From the NCBI RefSeq assembly GCF_002441655.1, contig NZ_JXJU01000006.1, positions 62,001 to 126,000 of the forward strand: a DNA stretch of 64,000 nt, in the 5' to 3' direction. The stretch's first letter is position 1; each line of letters starts with the position of its first letter. Shown here one piece after another: positions 34,275 to 44,414 of this stretch. The DNA is from Lactococcus fujiensis JCM 16395. Lineage in GTDB: Bacteria; Bacillota; Bacilli; Lactobacillales; Streptococcaceae. Under the pieces are notes generated by a model that was not told the origin of the DNA, did no database searches, and worked only from the letters and a program-made list of their open reading frames with translations. The translations under genes and the position numbers were made by a program.

Positions 34275-36197
34275 ATGTTATCCATCCAAAAAAGATTTTA
34301 TATTTCATTCATTATAGCTGTCCCGTTAGTTATCAATATGATTACAATGCCACTTGGCTACATGATTCCTGGTGGTGATTGGACTGCATTTATCTTAGCA
34401 ACAATTGTCATGATATTTGCCGGTTGGCCTTTCATACAATCCGCTTGGGCTTCTTTCAAAAATCACCACGCCAACATGGATACGCTTGTTGCCATGGGAA
34501 CTGTCACTGCTTATCTATATAGTATTTATGCCATGTTCAATTCATTAGGTGTCTATTATGAAGCTGTCGTTGTCGTTATTGCACTGGTCCTTCTCGGCTC
34601 GCTTTTTGAAGAAAAGATGAAAACATCTGCTTCTGGCGCTGTTAGTAAACTTCTTGATTTGCAAGCGAAAGACGCCGAAGTCATGCGTGATGGAAAATTC
34701 ATTAATCTTCCGGCTGAGCAAATTTTGGTTGGCGATTTGATTCGAGTCAAACCAGGGCAAAAAATTGCAGTCGATGGGCAAATTACTGAAGGTCAATCTA
34801 CTATTGATGAATCAATGGTGACTGGCGAATCAATGCCGGTCGAGAAAAAAGTAGGTGATAATGTCATCGGTTCAACCATAAATAACAGTGGGACATTTAT
34901 TTTTAAAACAAAGAAAATTGGTAAAGATACACTGTTGTCTCAAATTGTGGAAATGGTCAAGCAAGCACAAACGAGTAAAGCGCCCATTCAAAAAATCGTT
35001 GACCAAATATCAAACATTTTCGTTCCTTTGGTGTTAATTATTGCTGTCTTGAGTTTTACGGTTTGGTATGTCTTTTTAGGTGCTAGTCTGGTAAATTCGG
35101 TTATCTTTGCTGTGTCCGTTTTGATTATTGCCTGCCCCTGTGCACTTGGAATTGCGACCCCTACCGCTTTAATGGTGGGTACTGGCCGTGCTGCCAAGTT
35201 AGGCATTCTAATTAAAAATGCCGAAGTGTTAGAAGCTGCTCACTCTGTCAAAACAGTTGTCTTTGATAAAACAGGGACAATAACAGTGGGAAAGCCTCAA
35301 GTAACCGATATCATAGGAGCTGATAAAACGCGAGTCCTCACGATTGCTGCTGGATTAGAAAGCTCTTCAGAACATCCGCTCGCAACAGCCATTTTGAAAA
35401 AAGCTGAAGAAGAAAAAATTATTCCAGCTAAAATTGAGCAGTTCTCGGCAATTTCTGGAAAAGGGGTCAAGGCTGTCATTGATGACAAAACTGCCTTTGT
35501 AGGAAATGATAAACTCATCGAGAGTTATTCTCCTGATAACTTATTACTGAAACAGATGAAAGCTTTACAGTCCGAGGCGAAAACAGTTGTCATTGTTGGC
35601 ATAGAAAATCAAATTATCGGTTTAATCGCCATTCAAGATGCTCCAAAGGAAAGTTCAAGGACCGCCATTGCCGCACTCAAAAAAGAGGGACTAAAGACCG
35701 TCATGCTCACTGGTGACAATCCGCTCGTTGCTCAAGCCATTGGTAATCAAGTTGGTATCGATGAGGTCATTGCCGATGTCCTTCCAAATGACAAAGCCGA
35801 TCACATTAAAGCACTTCAACAAACAGCACCAGTTGCATTCGTTGGTGACGGAATCAACGATGCTCCTGCTTTAACGACTGCTGATGTTGGTATCGCAATG
35901 GGTTCTGGAACAGATATTGCGATTGAATCAGGCGGAATTGTTCTGGTCAAAAATGATTTACAAGATGTCGTAACTGCGCTTGAATTAAGCAAGAAAACAT
36001 TCAATCGAATTCGTCTGAATCTTTTCTGGGCCTTCATTTACAATGTCATTGGTATCCCAATTGCAGCTGGAGTTTTCTACTCCTTAGGCTTCATTTTGAG
36101 TCCTGAGTTTGCTGGTCTTGCCATGGCCATGAGTTCAATCACAGTTGTTGTTTCTTCTTTATTATTGAACAATGTCAAACTTTCTTCAGAATCGTAA
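34275..36197 (+). CDS. Copper-translocating P1B-type ATPase
   Basis: 640-residue CPx-type export ATPase. Membrane motif [11 protein letters not shown], phosphorylation loop [22 protein letters not shown] and [11 protein letters not shown] are all present. It has no N-terminal HMA domain and no long His-rich stretch, unlike classical CopA or CopB, so metal may be delivered by the cupredoxin-like neighbours. ATG 34275 follows GGAAGG; an adjacent GTG at 34272 is possible. Last gene of the copper operon. Confidence 0.95.
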   Translation: MLSIQKRFYISFIIAVPLVINMITMPLGYMIPGGDWTAFILATIVMIFAGWPFIQSAWASFKNHHANMDTLVAMGTVTAYLYSIYAMFNSLGVYYEAVVVVIALVLLGSLFEEKMKTSASGAVSKLLDLQAKDAEVMRDGKFINLPAEQILVGDLIRVKPGQKIAVDGQITEGQSTIDESMVTGESMPVEKKVGDNVIGSTINNSGTFIFKTKKIGKDTLLSQIVEMVKQAQTSKAPIQKIVDQISNIFVPLVLIIAVLSFTVWYVFLGASLVNSVIFAVSVLIIACPCALGIATPTALMVGTGRAAKLGILIKNAEVLEAAHSVKTVVFDKTGTITVGKPQVTDIIGADKTRVLTIAAGLESSSEHPLATAILKKAEEEKIIPAKIEQFSAISGKGVKAVIDDKTAFVGNDKLIESYSPDNLLLKQMKALQSEAKTVVIVGIENQIIGLIAIQDAPKESSRTAIAALKKEGLKTVMLTGDNPLVAQAIGNQVGIDEVIADVLPNDKADHIKALQQTAPVAFVGDGINDAPALTTADVGIAMGSGTDIAIESGGIVLVKNDLQDVVTALELSKKTFNRIRLNLFWAFIYNVIGIPIAAGVFYSLGFILSPEFAGLAMAMSSITVVVSSLLLNNVKLSSES

Positions 36198-36228
36198 AAA
36201 AAGGTGTCACAAGTGACATCTTTTTTAT
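36196..36228. terminator. Bidirectional terminator, copper operon / nrdG
   Basis: AGGTGTCAC, loop AA, GTGACATCT, T6 on the plus strand and A-run on the other. Confidence 0.83.
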
Positions 36229-36824
36229 ATCATTTTTTCTTTATGAATTTGTTCAACCTGGGCCTTGCCATCATTTAACCGATCCCAAATTATTACTTTG
36301 TCAGCATTCATTGACTTTTTCACGTCAATAATACGCTGATTGGACGAGCCTCGAAATTGCAAAAGAAGATTTTTCTTGCTCAACTCAAAACGACCATCGA
36401 CTAATATATCGATTAATCCGAGCATTTCAATTTTATCATCTGTTTCTTGCTGTAACTCTTCCCACTTATAGCCAGTCCATGACCAAACATCCTTATCCGG
36501 GAGTTCTTCCCTGATTCTTTTTAACAAAGGTAATAAAATGCCTGTATTAAGGAAAGGTTCTCCTCCAAGTAATGTCAGCCCCTGAACATAAGGCTGTGCC
36601 AAATCCTTCATGATTGCTGTTTCAAGTTCAGACGTGTAAGCTTTCCCATATCGAAATGACCATGTTGCAGCATTGTAGCACCCCTCACAATGAAACATGC
36701 AACCAGATACATAGAGCGAACAGCGTACCCCCTCGCCATCGACAAAATTGAAAGGTTTATAATCCGCTATATATCCCTGCTCTAAATCAGCTGCTCGCCA
36801 TTCTTTTGCTTTTGGATTGTTCAT
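36225..36824 (-). CDS. nrdG: Anaerobic ribonucleotide reductase activating protein
   Basis: Radical-SAM enzyme that puts the glycyl radical on NrdD. About 199 residues from ATG 36824, which is 8 nt after AGGAG; the longer frame to 36842 would start at GTG. The cluster motif CMFHCEGC and the SAM-binding TLLGGEPFLN are intact. It follows nrdD by about 50 nt on the same strand. Confidence 0.95.
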   Translation of the reverse strand: MNNPKAKEWRAADLEQGYIADYKPFNFVDGEGVRCSLYVSGCMFHCEGCYNAATWSFRYGKAYTSELETAIMKDLAQPYVQGLTLLGGEPFLNTGILLPLLKRIREELPDKDVWSWTGYKWEELQQETDDKIEMLGLIDILVDGRFELSKKNLLLQFRGSSNQRIIDVKKSMNADKVIIWDRLNDGKAQVEQIHKEKMI

Positions 36825-36877
36825 TCCCATACTCCTGTACACTGCTAAAAACCGACTGTCTTATGTATAATGATTTT

Positions 36878-39145
36878 TTATCTCTCAACAAAATATTCTG
36901 ATTTTTTCTCATCAACAAGAACCGAATCAATATTCTGTCCATTAGCCAAACTTCCAACTAACCCATTCATGTGTTTTACACGATGTGAAATTTCGCTGTG
37001 GCGACCATGAACCATGGGACGGGCTTGAGGGTTCCCAAGATATCCACAAGTACGTTTAACGACATCACAAGTTTTAGGATCTGCATTGCCACATTGGGGG
37101 CACTTAAATCCTTTCTCAGTAGGTGCAAAATCACCTTCAAAACCACAGGCATAACAATGATCAATTGGCGCATTCGTTCCCAGATAACCAATTCGGTCAT
37201 AGGCATAATCCCAAACTGCTTCCAAAGCCTTGGGATTTTGTTGAATCATCGGGTACTCACAATAATGAATGAATCCACCATTGGCATAAACTGGATAATC
37301 TTTCTCAAAGTCAAGTTTTTCGAAGGGTGTGGGATTTTTGCGAATATCATAATGAAATGAATTGGTATAGTAATCTTTTTCTGTAATATCAGGAATTGAA
37401 CCAAATTTTTCCTTATCCATCCGACAAAAACGATCCGTCAGACTTTCACTTGGTGTACTATAAACTGAAAAATGATAACCCGTTGCCTTTGACCATTCTT
37501 CACAATCTTCGTGCATCCGCTTAACGATTTCAATCGTAAATGCTTTTGCCTCTGGATTATTTTCCCAAATTGGGCCAAAGAAAGTTGTCGCAACTTCATA
37601 TAATCCAATGTAGCCAAGCGAAACAGTTGCACGTTCATTTTTGTAAAGTTCATCGACGGAATCTTGCTCTTTCAATCGACCAAGCGCCCCATTCATAAAT
37701 AGAATTGGAGCATTTTTTGGTTGGGCTTCTTTGACGCGTTCAACACGAAAAAGAAGAGCATCTTTTGCAATGGAAATCCGTTCATTAAAGATCGCCCAGA
37801 ATTTATCAAATTGTGCTTTTCCATTTGAATCACGAGACTCTAAAGCAATCCGCGGTAAATTCACCGTTACCACTCCTAGATTATTGCGTCCGGCTGTCAC
37901 TTCATTGCCTTGCGCATCTTTCCATCCTTGCAAAAATGAACGGCAGCCCATGCTTGCCTTAAAAGAACCTGTCAACTCAACAATTTTATCGTAACTCAAA
38001 ATATCTGGGTACATCCGTTTAGTCGAACATTCGAGTGCCAACTGCTTAATATCATAATTAGGCGTACCGACCTCCAGATTAAGTCCACGTTTCAGAGTAA
38101 AGATCAACTTTGGAAATATCGCAGTTCGATGTTCAGAACCTAAACCTTTAATACGTACCTTCAGCATCGCTTTTTGAATTTCACGTGCATACCAGTCCGT
38201 CCCTAGACCAAAACCAACTGTTACAAATGGGGTTTGTCCATTTGAGGTGAACAACGTATTGATTTCATATTCTAGCGATTGCATGGCATCATAAATGTCC
38301 TTCGCCGTTTTCTCTTTTGCATATTCTTCGCGTTTTTCAGGAGTCTCAATCCACTTATCTGCATCTCGTTTGTGTTTTGCATAATTTAATTTTGCATAGG
38401 GAGCCAATACTTCGTCTGCACGATCAAAAGAACATCCTCCGTATTGACTACTTGCCACATTGGCAATAATTTGGCTGGCCTGTGCCGTTGCTGTTTGAAT
38501 AGATTTTGGGCTGTCTACCTGTGCATTTCCAAGTTTAAAGCCCTTTTCAAACATATTTTTAAAATCGATTAAACAACAATTGGACATGGTCGTGAATGGA
38601 GAATAATCCAGATCGTGATAATGAATATCACCTTTTTGATGGGCGTTGGCAACATGGGGAGGTAACATTTTCAATCCAATCGCTTTTGATACCGCACCTG
38701 CTGTCAAATCACGTTGCGTATTAAAAACATTTGAATCTTTATTCGCATTTTCATTAACGACTGTTGAATCACGTTGTATCAATTTCTCAATTGTGAAATT
38801 GATATCGGTTGCTTTCTTCCGTTCAAAGTCACGCTTCGTCCGATAAGAGACATATTCTTCAGCTAATGCAATTTCTTCGGCTTCTAACAATTCATGTTCG
38901 ACGATATTTTGAATTTCATAAATTTTGACATTTTCATGGAAGCGATTGAAAATCTCTGAAATAACCCGATCTGTGACAGACTCTATCCGTTCCTGTTGAG
39001 CCTCGCTCCATGGGCTAATTTTATCTGATGCTTTTTTGAGCGCTTGAAAAATTTTATCTTCGTCAAATCGAACCGATCGGCCATCTCTTTTGACGACGTT
39101 CATTGTTCTATTTTCCAAATCTAAATTTGCTGTCCACAGTTTCAT
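36878..39145 (-). CDS. nrdD: Anaerobic ribonucleoside-triphosphate reductase
   Basis: Glycyl-radical class III reductase, up to 755 residues. ATP-cone at the N-terminus (VVKRDGRSVRFDEDKIFQAL), substrate Cys in SMGCRSFL, zinc Cys pairs CYACGFEG and CPQCGN, and the glycyl-radical RTCGYLG near the C-terminus. ATG 39145 lies only 2 nt after GGAGG; ATG 39103 is an alternative without SD. Makes dNTPs without oxygen. Confidence 0.97.
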   Translation of the reverse strand: MKLWTANLDLENRTMNVVKRDGRSVRFDEDKIFQALKKASDKISPWSEAQQERIESVTDRVISEIFNRFHENVKIYEIQNIVEHELLEAEEIALAEEYVSYRTKRDFERKKATDINFTIEKLIQRDSTVVNENANKDSNVFNTQRDLTAGAVSKAIGLKMLPPHVANAHQKGDIHYHDLDYSPFTTMSNCCLIDFKNMFEKGFKLGNAQVDSPKSIQTATAQASQIIANVASSQYGGCSFDRADEVLAPYAKLNYAKHKRDADKWIETPEKREEYAKEKTAKDIYDAMQSLEYEINTLFTSNGQTPFVTVGFGLGTDWYAREIQKAMLKVRIKGLGSEHRTAIFPKLIFTLKRGLNLEVGTPNYDIKQLALECSTKRMYPDILSYDKIVELTGSFKASMGCRSFLQGWKDAQGNEVTAGRNNLGVVTVNLPRIALESRDSNGKAQFDKFWAIFNERISIAKDALLFRVERVKEAQPKNAPILFMNGALGRLKEQDSVDELYKNERATVSLGYIGLYEVATTFFGPIWENNPEAKAFTIEIVKRMHEDCEEWSKATGYHFSVYSTPSESLTDRFCRMDKEKFGSIPDITEKDYYTNSFHYDIRKNPTPFEKLDFEKDYPVYANGGFIHYCEYPMIQQNPKALEAVWDYAYDRIGYLGTNAPIDHCYACGFEGDFAPTEKGFKCPQCGNADPKTCDVVKRTCGYLGNPQARPMVHGRHSEISHRVKHMNGLVGSLANGQNIDSVLVDEKKSEYFVER

Positions 39146-39196
39146 TTCATAGCCTCCGATATCTTTGTGATTGTAAATTCAATCTCATACATTACT

Positions 39197-39279
39197 ATTT
39201 TATCAAATTACTTTCGTTTTGTATACCATATATTGTATTCAAACTTATTATTTATTCAAAAAGACACAATATATAGTTC
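39197..39279 (-). promoter_or_regulatory. nrdDG promoter with two NrdR-like boxes
   Basis: ATACCATATATTGTAT (39223-39238) and ACACAATATATAGTTC (39264-39279) fit the NrdR consensus ACACWATATWTWGTGT. Their centres are 41 bp apart, about four helical turns. -10 TAAAAT (39197-39202) with TG extension; the nearer box overlaps the -35 area. Confidence 0.72.
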
Positions 39280-39325
39280 TCGTAAAATTTGTAAAATGGA
39301 TGAACTATTTGACAAGAGAAAAATC

Positions 39326-39354
39326 AAAAAAACCGCTCAACTGATTGAACGGTT
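39326..39354 (-). terminator. Terminator of yoaB
   Basis: Minus strand AACCGTTCAA, loop TCA, TTGAGCGGTT-like arm, then T-run. Confidence 0.8.
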
Positions 39355-39385
39355 CATGTCATGAAAATTTATTATTTAATTTTCA

Positions 39386-42088
39386 TTAATTTTTTATCAT
39401 TTTACGTTGAATGAATTTCACAATTTCAACAATGATGACGACGGAAACAGATGCTGCGAGCACCATGCCCCATTGATAGAAATCAAGATGTGAAACGTGG
39501 AAGATGTCGTTCAATCCTGGAACCATAATAACTGCTGCAAGCAGGATGAATGAAACTAAGATTGAAAGATTGAATGTCTTTGATTTGAAAACGCCGACTT
39601 TGAAAATGGATTGATGAAGTGATTTAACATTGAAAGCGTGGAAAAGTTGGATGAGGCCAAGTGTTGCGAATGACATTGTCAATGCGTCTTGGTGGATCAT
39701 CGTATAGTTACCTGGATGAGCAGGGTAGGCGAGTGCAAGGCCGTAAACACCGAGCGTCAAGAAAGCCTGTGTAATCCCTTGATAAATTGTTGATGAAAGC
39801 ACACCACCACTAAAGAAGCTCGCTTTTTTCCCTCGAGGTTTCTCTTTCATAACCCCCGGTTCATTTGGTTCAACCCCAAGAGCAATTGCTGGGAAAGTAT
39901 CTGTTACCAAGTTGATCCAAAGCAATTGAACTGGAAGCATAACATCCCAACCCGCTAATGTCGCAATGAAAATCGTCAGGACTTCAGCTGTATTTGCTGA
40001 CAAAAGATACTGGATGGTCTTTTGAATATTAGCAAAAACTTTACGACCTTCTTCAACCGCAACAATAATCGTTGCAAAGTTATCATCGGCCAGCACCATA
40101 TCAGAGGCACCTTTGGAAACTTCAGTCCCTGTGATTCCCATGCCGATACCGATGTCTGCTTGTTTCAGGGCAGGTGCATCATTGACTCCATCACCAGTCA
40201 TAGCAACAACTTTTTCTTCATTTTGCCAAGCTTTCACGATACGAACTTTATGTTCTGGTGAAACACGCGCATAAACGGAATAATTTCCAACTTGTTTTTG
40301 GAACTCGTCATCAGTCATTTCATTTAATTGGGCCCCTGTCAAAACGTGCCCCTCGCTGTCGTCAGCACTGATAATTCCAAGACGTTTAGCAATAGCCTCT
40401 GCAGTATCTTGGTGGTCTCCCGTAATCATAATTGGGCGAATTCCGGCTTCTTTAGCCACTCGAACGGCTTCCGCTGCCTCTGGGCGTTCTGGGTCAATCA
40501 TTCCTACTAAACCAGCAAAAATCAGATCATTTTCTAAATCTTCGCTCGTCAGTTCTTCTGGGATGGTGTCAATGTATTTGTAAGCCATCATTAAGACCCG
40601 TAAAGCTTCATGAGCCATCGCATGGTTGTCTGCTAAAATGGCATTTCGGTCCTCTGCTGTGAGAAGTGATACTTCATCATTAACTAATTTTTTGGTTACA
40701 CGTTTGAGCAATTGGTCAGGCGCACCTTTAACCGCAACAAAATAACGTCCATCGGCTAGTTTATGAATCGTTGACATGAGCTTACGGTCACTATCAAATG
40801 GTAATTCAGCCACACGTGGATTTGCTGTCAGCTCTGACGAAATTTGGAACCCTTGATCTTGCCCAAATTTGACGAGCGCGGTCTCAGTTGGGTCGCCAAT
40901 AAAGTCGCCCTCTTGTGAGATTTTAGTGTCGTTGGCAAAATTCATGACACGTAATGTCATATCTCCATCTGCCAATTTTTCAGTACGATCAACAACTTTA
41001 CCGTTGGTTAAAACTTTTTCAACAGTCATTTTGTTCATGGTCAATGTTCCTGTTTTATCAGAAGCAATGATTTCTGTTGAACCGAGTGTTTCAACCGCTG
41101 GAAGCTTGCGGACAATCGAATTACGTTTGGCGAGAACTTGCGTCCCAATTGCTAAAACAATTGTTACTATAGCTGGAAGTCCTTCTGGAATCGCAGCAAC
41201 GGCAAGTGCGACTGAAGTCATTAATCCTTCAAGAACTCCTTCTTGTGTAATTGTATCCAATCGGAAAATGTGGACGAAGAAGGTCACAAGAGCAATTCCT
41301 AAAATTGCCCAAGTCAAAACTCTAGATAAACGGTTAAGATTACGTTTCAATGGTGTTTCTGTCTCATCAGCAGATTCAATCATTTTAGCGATTTTACCCA
41401 CTTCAGTATACATTCCCGTAGCAATAACTATCCCTGTCCCGCGTCCGTAAGTCACATTGGCATTTTGATAAGCCATATTGAGTCGGTCACCAATTCCACT
41501 GTCAGCACTGATTTCGATGCGTGCATCTTTCTCTACTGGTACAGACTCTCCTGTAAGCGCGGCTTCTTCAATTTTCAAGCTGGCTGATTCAATAAGTCGC
41601 ATGTCTGCTGGGACAACATCCCCCGCTTCAAGCAGAACCACATCGCCAGGAACCAAATCCTTACTGTCAATTTCAAGAACATGTCCATCTCGTTTAACAC
41701 GGGCGGCTGGTGAACTCATATCCTTCAATGCTTCGATTGCTGCCTCTGCCTTGCCTTCCTGGTAAACCCCAAAAATGGCATTAATGACAACAACGGCCAT
41801 GATAATCAGTGCATCCGAAATATCATGTCCACCACTTGTTACCACTGACAAAATAGCAGCTACAATCAAGATGATAATCATCAAATCTTTGAATTGTTCC
41901 GCAAATTTGACCAACAAGGATTTTTTCTTCCCGGATGAGAGTTCATTACGTCCATATTCGGATAGTCGTTCTTGAGCTTGGTTGACTGATAACCCTTGGT
42001 CAGTAGATCCCACTTTTTCATAGACTTCCGTCAGGGGTAAATTGTAAAAAGGTGTAGTTTCTTGAACTTTTTTCTGTTCTTCTGGCAA
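39386..42088 (-). CDS. yoaB: Cation-transporting P-type ATPase YoaB (Mn2+/Ca2+ export)
   Basis: P2A-type ATPase, 900 residues from TTG 42088 behind GGAGGA; the frame runs further up to 42160 but this reaches into the leader terminator. Motifs: TGESVPVEK, AAIPEGLPA (cation site), SDKTGTLTMNK (phospho-Asp), MITGDHQDTA and MTGDGVNDAPAL; about ten membrane segments. The upstream riboswitch is of the Mn2+-sensing yybP-ykoY class, which in Lactococcus controls yoaB, so Mn2+ export is the likely task although the sequence family is called Ca2+-ATPase. Confidence 0.93.
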   Translation of the reverse strand: MPEEQKKVQETTPFYNLPLTEVYEKVGSTDQGLSVNQAQERLSEYGRNELSSGKKKSLLVKFAEQFKDLMIIILIVAAILSVVTSGGHDISDALIIMAVVVINAIFGVYQEGKAEAAIEALKDMSSPAARVKRDGHVLEIDSKDLVPGDVVLLEAGDVVPADMRLIESASLKIEEAALTGESVPVEKDARIEISADSGIGDRLNMAYQNANVTYGRGTGIVIATGMYTEVGKIAKMIESADETETPLKRNLNRLSRVLTWAILGIALVTFFVHIFRLDTITQEGVLEGLMTSVALAVAAIPEGLPAIVTIVLAIGTQVLAKRNSIVRKLPAVETLGSTEIIASDKTGTLTMNKMTVEKVLTNGKVVDRTEKLADGDMTLRVMNFANDTKISQEGDFIGDPTETALVKFGQDQGFQISSELTANPRVAELPFDSDRKLMSTIHKLADGRYFVAVKGAPDQLLKRVTKKLVNDEVSLLTAEDRNAILADNHAMAHEALRVLMMAYKYIDTIPEELTSEDLENDLIFAGLVGMIDPERPEAAEAVRVAKEAGIRPIMITGDHQDTAEAIAKRLGIISADDSEGHVLTGAQLNEMTDDEFQKQVGNYSVYARVSPEHKVRIVKAWQNEEKVVAMTGDGVNDAPALKQADIGIGMGITGTEVSKGASDMVLADDNFATIIVAVEEGRKVFANIQKTIQYLLSANTAEVLTIFIATLAGWDVMLPVQLLWINLVTDTFPAIALGVEPNEPGVMKEKPRGKKASFFSGGVLSSTIYQGITQAFLTLGVYGLALAYPAHPGNYTMIHQDALTMSFATLGLIQLFHAFNVKSLHQSIFKVGVFKSKTFNLSILVSFILLAAVIMVPGLNDIFHVSHLDFYQWGMVLAASVSVVIIVEIVKFIQRKMIKN

Positions 42089-42130
42089 AAATATTTTCCT
42101 CCAATATATGATATAAGCGGTCATTATGCT

Positions 42131-42244
42131 AAAAAGAGACCTGTAGCACAATGGCCACAAGTCTCGCTGTTTAATATAATACCGAGCTTACGCTGTATTG
42201 ACGATATCATAAGAAGCTACTTGCTTCCCGCTACTCCCTTGAGT
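42131..42244 (-). promoter_or_regulatory. yybP-ykoY Mn2+ riboswitch with terminator
   Basis: Minus-strand leader of yoaB. The 5' part has GGGAGTAGC, the sequence AAGCAAGTAGCTTC and further on a GAGACTTG segment, as in the yybP-ykoY aptamer. The expression platform is a strong terminator, GAGACTTGTGGC paired with GCTACAGGTCTC, then TTTTT (42131-42165). Promoter: TTGATT (42274-42279) and TATAAT (42251-42256), 17-nt spacing, start near 42244. Mn2+ binding should stop termination and turn yoaB on. Confidence 0.85.
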
Positions 42245-42409
42245 CTTTTTATTATATCAAATTTTAACGAAAAATCAATAGTTTTCAATTAAAGTTCTGT
42301 AATAAAAAATAAAAAAGCAAAAATATTATCATTGGTATTAAAATATATTACTATTTTTTAATTTTTAATAATTATGTAATAAATATTATTGGTTCTCACT
42401 GTTCATCTA

Positions 42410-42418
42410 TGTTAAAAT
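42410..42418 (+). promoter_or_regulatory. acmA extended -10
   Basis: TGTTAAAAT at 42410-42418, start near 42425, 38-nt leader with SD GGAAAGGA before ATG 42463. The stretch 42261-42410 between the divergent transcripts is AT-rich and shows nothing else. Confidence 0.65.
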
Positions 42419-42462
42419 TAAGCTATCGACCTTATGACAAGTTTTGTACGGAAAGGATTATT

Positions 42463-43764
42463 ATGTCACAATCACGTATCAAAAAGAAAAATCAGCATTT
42501 GAAGAAAAAAGAAGTTAATTTTCATAAACCCGCTTCAAAAGTCGCTTCAACAGTTCTATTAGCGGGTGCCTTGACTTCTACTTCGGAAATCTTACTAAGT
42601 TATCAAGCACCAAAAGCAGAGGCTGCCACAACTTCAAGCCAACAAGCTTATATTCAAAATATTGCTTCATATGCAAAACCAGTTGCCGATGCAAATGGAC
42701 TTTTTCCATCTGTAATGATTGCACAAGCTATCTTAGAAAGCAATTGGGGAACCAGCACACTATCACAATATCCATATTATAATCTTTTTGGTATCCAAGG
42801 AAGCTATAACGGGAATTCTGTCAGCATGACCACCAAAGAATATATCAATGGCCAATTTGTCACGAAAGTAATGCCTTTTAGAAAATATCCATCGTTAAGT
42901 GCCAGTTTTGCCGACAACGCACGTGTTTTGAAAACAACAAACTTTGGAGCTGGCTACTTTTATGCTGCAGCTTGGCGTTCGAATGCCTCTTCCTACCTTC
43001 AAGCAACTGCCGCATTAACAGGAAAATATGCAACTGACCCAAATTATGGAAACTCCCTTAACAAATTGATTTCTCAGTATAATTTAACACAATACGATGG
43101 ATTCAATTCATTAAGCAATACATCAGATTCATCGGCTGGCATAAATTCTAATCCTGTGCTTCAAACAACAACAACTCAGACTTATTCTGTAAAATCTGGC
43201 GACACACTTTGGGGAATTGCTCAGAAGAATAACGTTTCAATTTCACAAATCAAAACGTGGAATGGACTCAAAAGTGATACCATTTACATTGGTCAAAAAC
43301 TAAAACTCAGCAAAACCATTTCGTCAAATATAACAAGCTCATCAAATACAACGAATAAAGTGACTAACCCGACTCCAACTTCACCATCTTCAAACAAGGG
43401 AGGAACGGTTACTACAAACAAGACAATTAAAGTCATTGCTGGTCACACGCTCTCTGCAATCGCATATCAAAATAAAACGACAGTGAGTCAGCTTAAAGCG
43501 TGGAATAATTTAAAGAGTGACCTTATTTTAGTTGGACAAACACTAATTGTTGGCAAAACTACTTCAGTGAGTCCAACAAACGCTTCAAGCAACAAGACCC
43601 CTTCGAAAACAAGTTCAAATGCTACATCTGTACACAAAGTTGTTTCGGGTGATACCCTATGGCAACTTGCAAAAAGCAACAACGTTTCGATACAACAAAT
43701 TAAATCATGGAATCACTTGTCTAGTGATACCATTCTCATTGGTCAATATCTTAGAGTAAAATAA
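42463..43764 (+). CDS. acmA: N-acetylmuramidase/glucosaminidase autolysin AcmA
   Basis: Major autolysin, 433 residues from ATG 42463 (SD GGAAAGGA); the frame upstream to 42409 overlaps the promoter. Basic N-terminus and hydrophobic signal segment (VASTVLLAGALTSTSEILL), then the GH73 domain (SVMIAQAILESNWGTS with catalytic Glu, YYNLFGI), then three LysM repeats at about 240-283, 319-362 and 390-433, separated by Ser/Thr/Asn-rich linkers. LysM 2 has AGHTL where the others have SGDTL. Needed for cell separation and lysis. Confidence 0.96.
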   Translation: MSQSRIKKKNQHLKKKEVNFHKPASKVASTVLLAGALTSTSEILLSYQAPKAEAATTSSQQAYIQNIASYAKPVADANGLFPSVMIAQAILESNWGTSTLSQYPYYNLFGIQGSYNGNSVSMTTKEYINGQFVTKVMPFRKYPSLSASFADNARVLKTTNFGAGYFYAAAWRSNASSYLQATAALTGKYATDPNYGNSLNKLISQYNLTQYDGFNSLSNTSDSSAGINSNPVLQTTTTQTYSVKSGDTLWGIAQKNNVSISQIKTWNGLKSDTIYIGQKLKLSKTISSNITSSSNTTNKVTNPTPTSPSSNKGGTVTTNKTIKVIAGHTLSAIAYQNKTTVSQLKAWNNLKSDLILVGQTLIVGKTTSVSPTNASSNKTPSKTSSNATSVHKVVSGDTLWQLAKSNNVSIQQIKSWNHLSSDTILIGQYLRVK

Positions 43765-43765
43765 T

Positions 43766-43795
43766 AAAAAAGCTGTTTTCACAGCTTTTTCTTAT
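43766..43795. terminator. Bidirectional terminator acmA / nicotinamidase
   Basis: AAAAAGCTGT, loop TTTC, ACAGCTTTTT. Confidence 0.88.
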
Positions 43796-44304
43796 TCGTT
43801 TATAATATTGATTTGGCAAGATTTCATGGTTTCAAGGGCGGCCAGATGTTTTTCGGGACTAACTCCTGCACAACAAGCCGCATCAACTGTAATTTCAACT
43901 TCTGGCGCAAAAGCTTTTATAAGAAGTGCATTAGAAACTACACAAATATCCGTGCAAATTCCAATCATCTCAACTTGATCAATCTTCTCATCCTTGATAT
44001 ATTGCGCCAATTCAATTGAACCGAAAGTATACTTTTCAAATATTTTGTGGTAACCGATTGCTGCTTCAGGTCTAATTTGCCACCCATTACTATCTTTTTG
44101 ACAATGCAAGACAGGTAATTTTTTTCCTTCTTGTGTTGATAAATAATCAGCAAAGTGAGTATCTTGTGTTGCAAAACGTCCATGTTCTGGATAACTTTTG
44201 ATTTTTTCAATAACAGCTGGAATAATTGCAACTGCTTCTCTTGTCCCTAAAGTTCCATCAATGAAGTCATTTTGGAAATCGACAACTACTAAAATTTTTT
44301 TCAT
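43792..44304 (-). CDS. Isochorismatase-family hydrolase, nicotinamidase-like
   Basis: About 170 residues from ATG 44304 (GGAAG 9 nt upstream); an ATG at 44319 is also in frame. Cys-hydrolase triad: Asp in VVDFQNDF, Lys in FEKYTFGS, Cys in GICTDICVVSN. The TQDTH motif and FQNDFIDG fit PncA-type nicotinamidases of NAD salvage. Substrate not proven. Extended -10 TGCTATAAT upstream. Confidence 0.88.
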   Translation of the reverse strand: MKKILVVVDFQNDFIDGTLGTREAVAIIPAVIEKIKSYPEHGRFATQDTHFADYLSTQEGKKLPVLHCQKDSNGWQIRPEAAIGYHKIFEKYTFGSIELAQYIKDEKIDQVEMIGICTDICVVSNALLIKAFAPEVEITVDAACCAGVSPEKHLAALETMKSCQINIINE

Positions 44305-44377
44305 TTGATTATCTTCCATTTTCTTGATTGTTACTCTAATTATAGCATGAAAAATATCTCATTTATTTGAAATAAAT

Positions 44378-44408
44378 AATAAAACTGTGTGAATCACACA
44401 GTTTTTAG
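44378..44408 (-). terminator. Terminator of the aldo/keto reductase gene
   Basis: AAAACTGTGTGA / TCACACAGTTTT perfect stem with T-run. Confidence 0.85.
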
Positions 44409-44414
44409 TATTGA

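Noticed and set aside
34272-36197. Potassium or cadmium ATPase
   Set aside because: ACPCALG with the CopY-type repressor, cop boxes and cupredoxin-like partners points to copper.
42089-42160. N-terminal extension of YoaB
   Set aside because: The extra codons lie between the riboswitch terminator and a good SD with a TTG start at 42088; the extension has no family resemblance.
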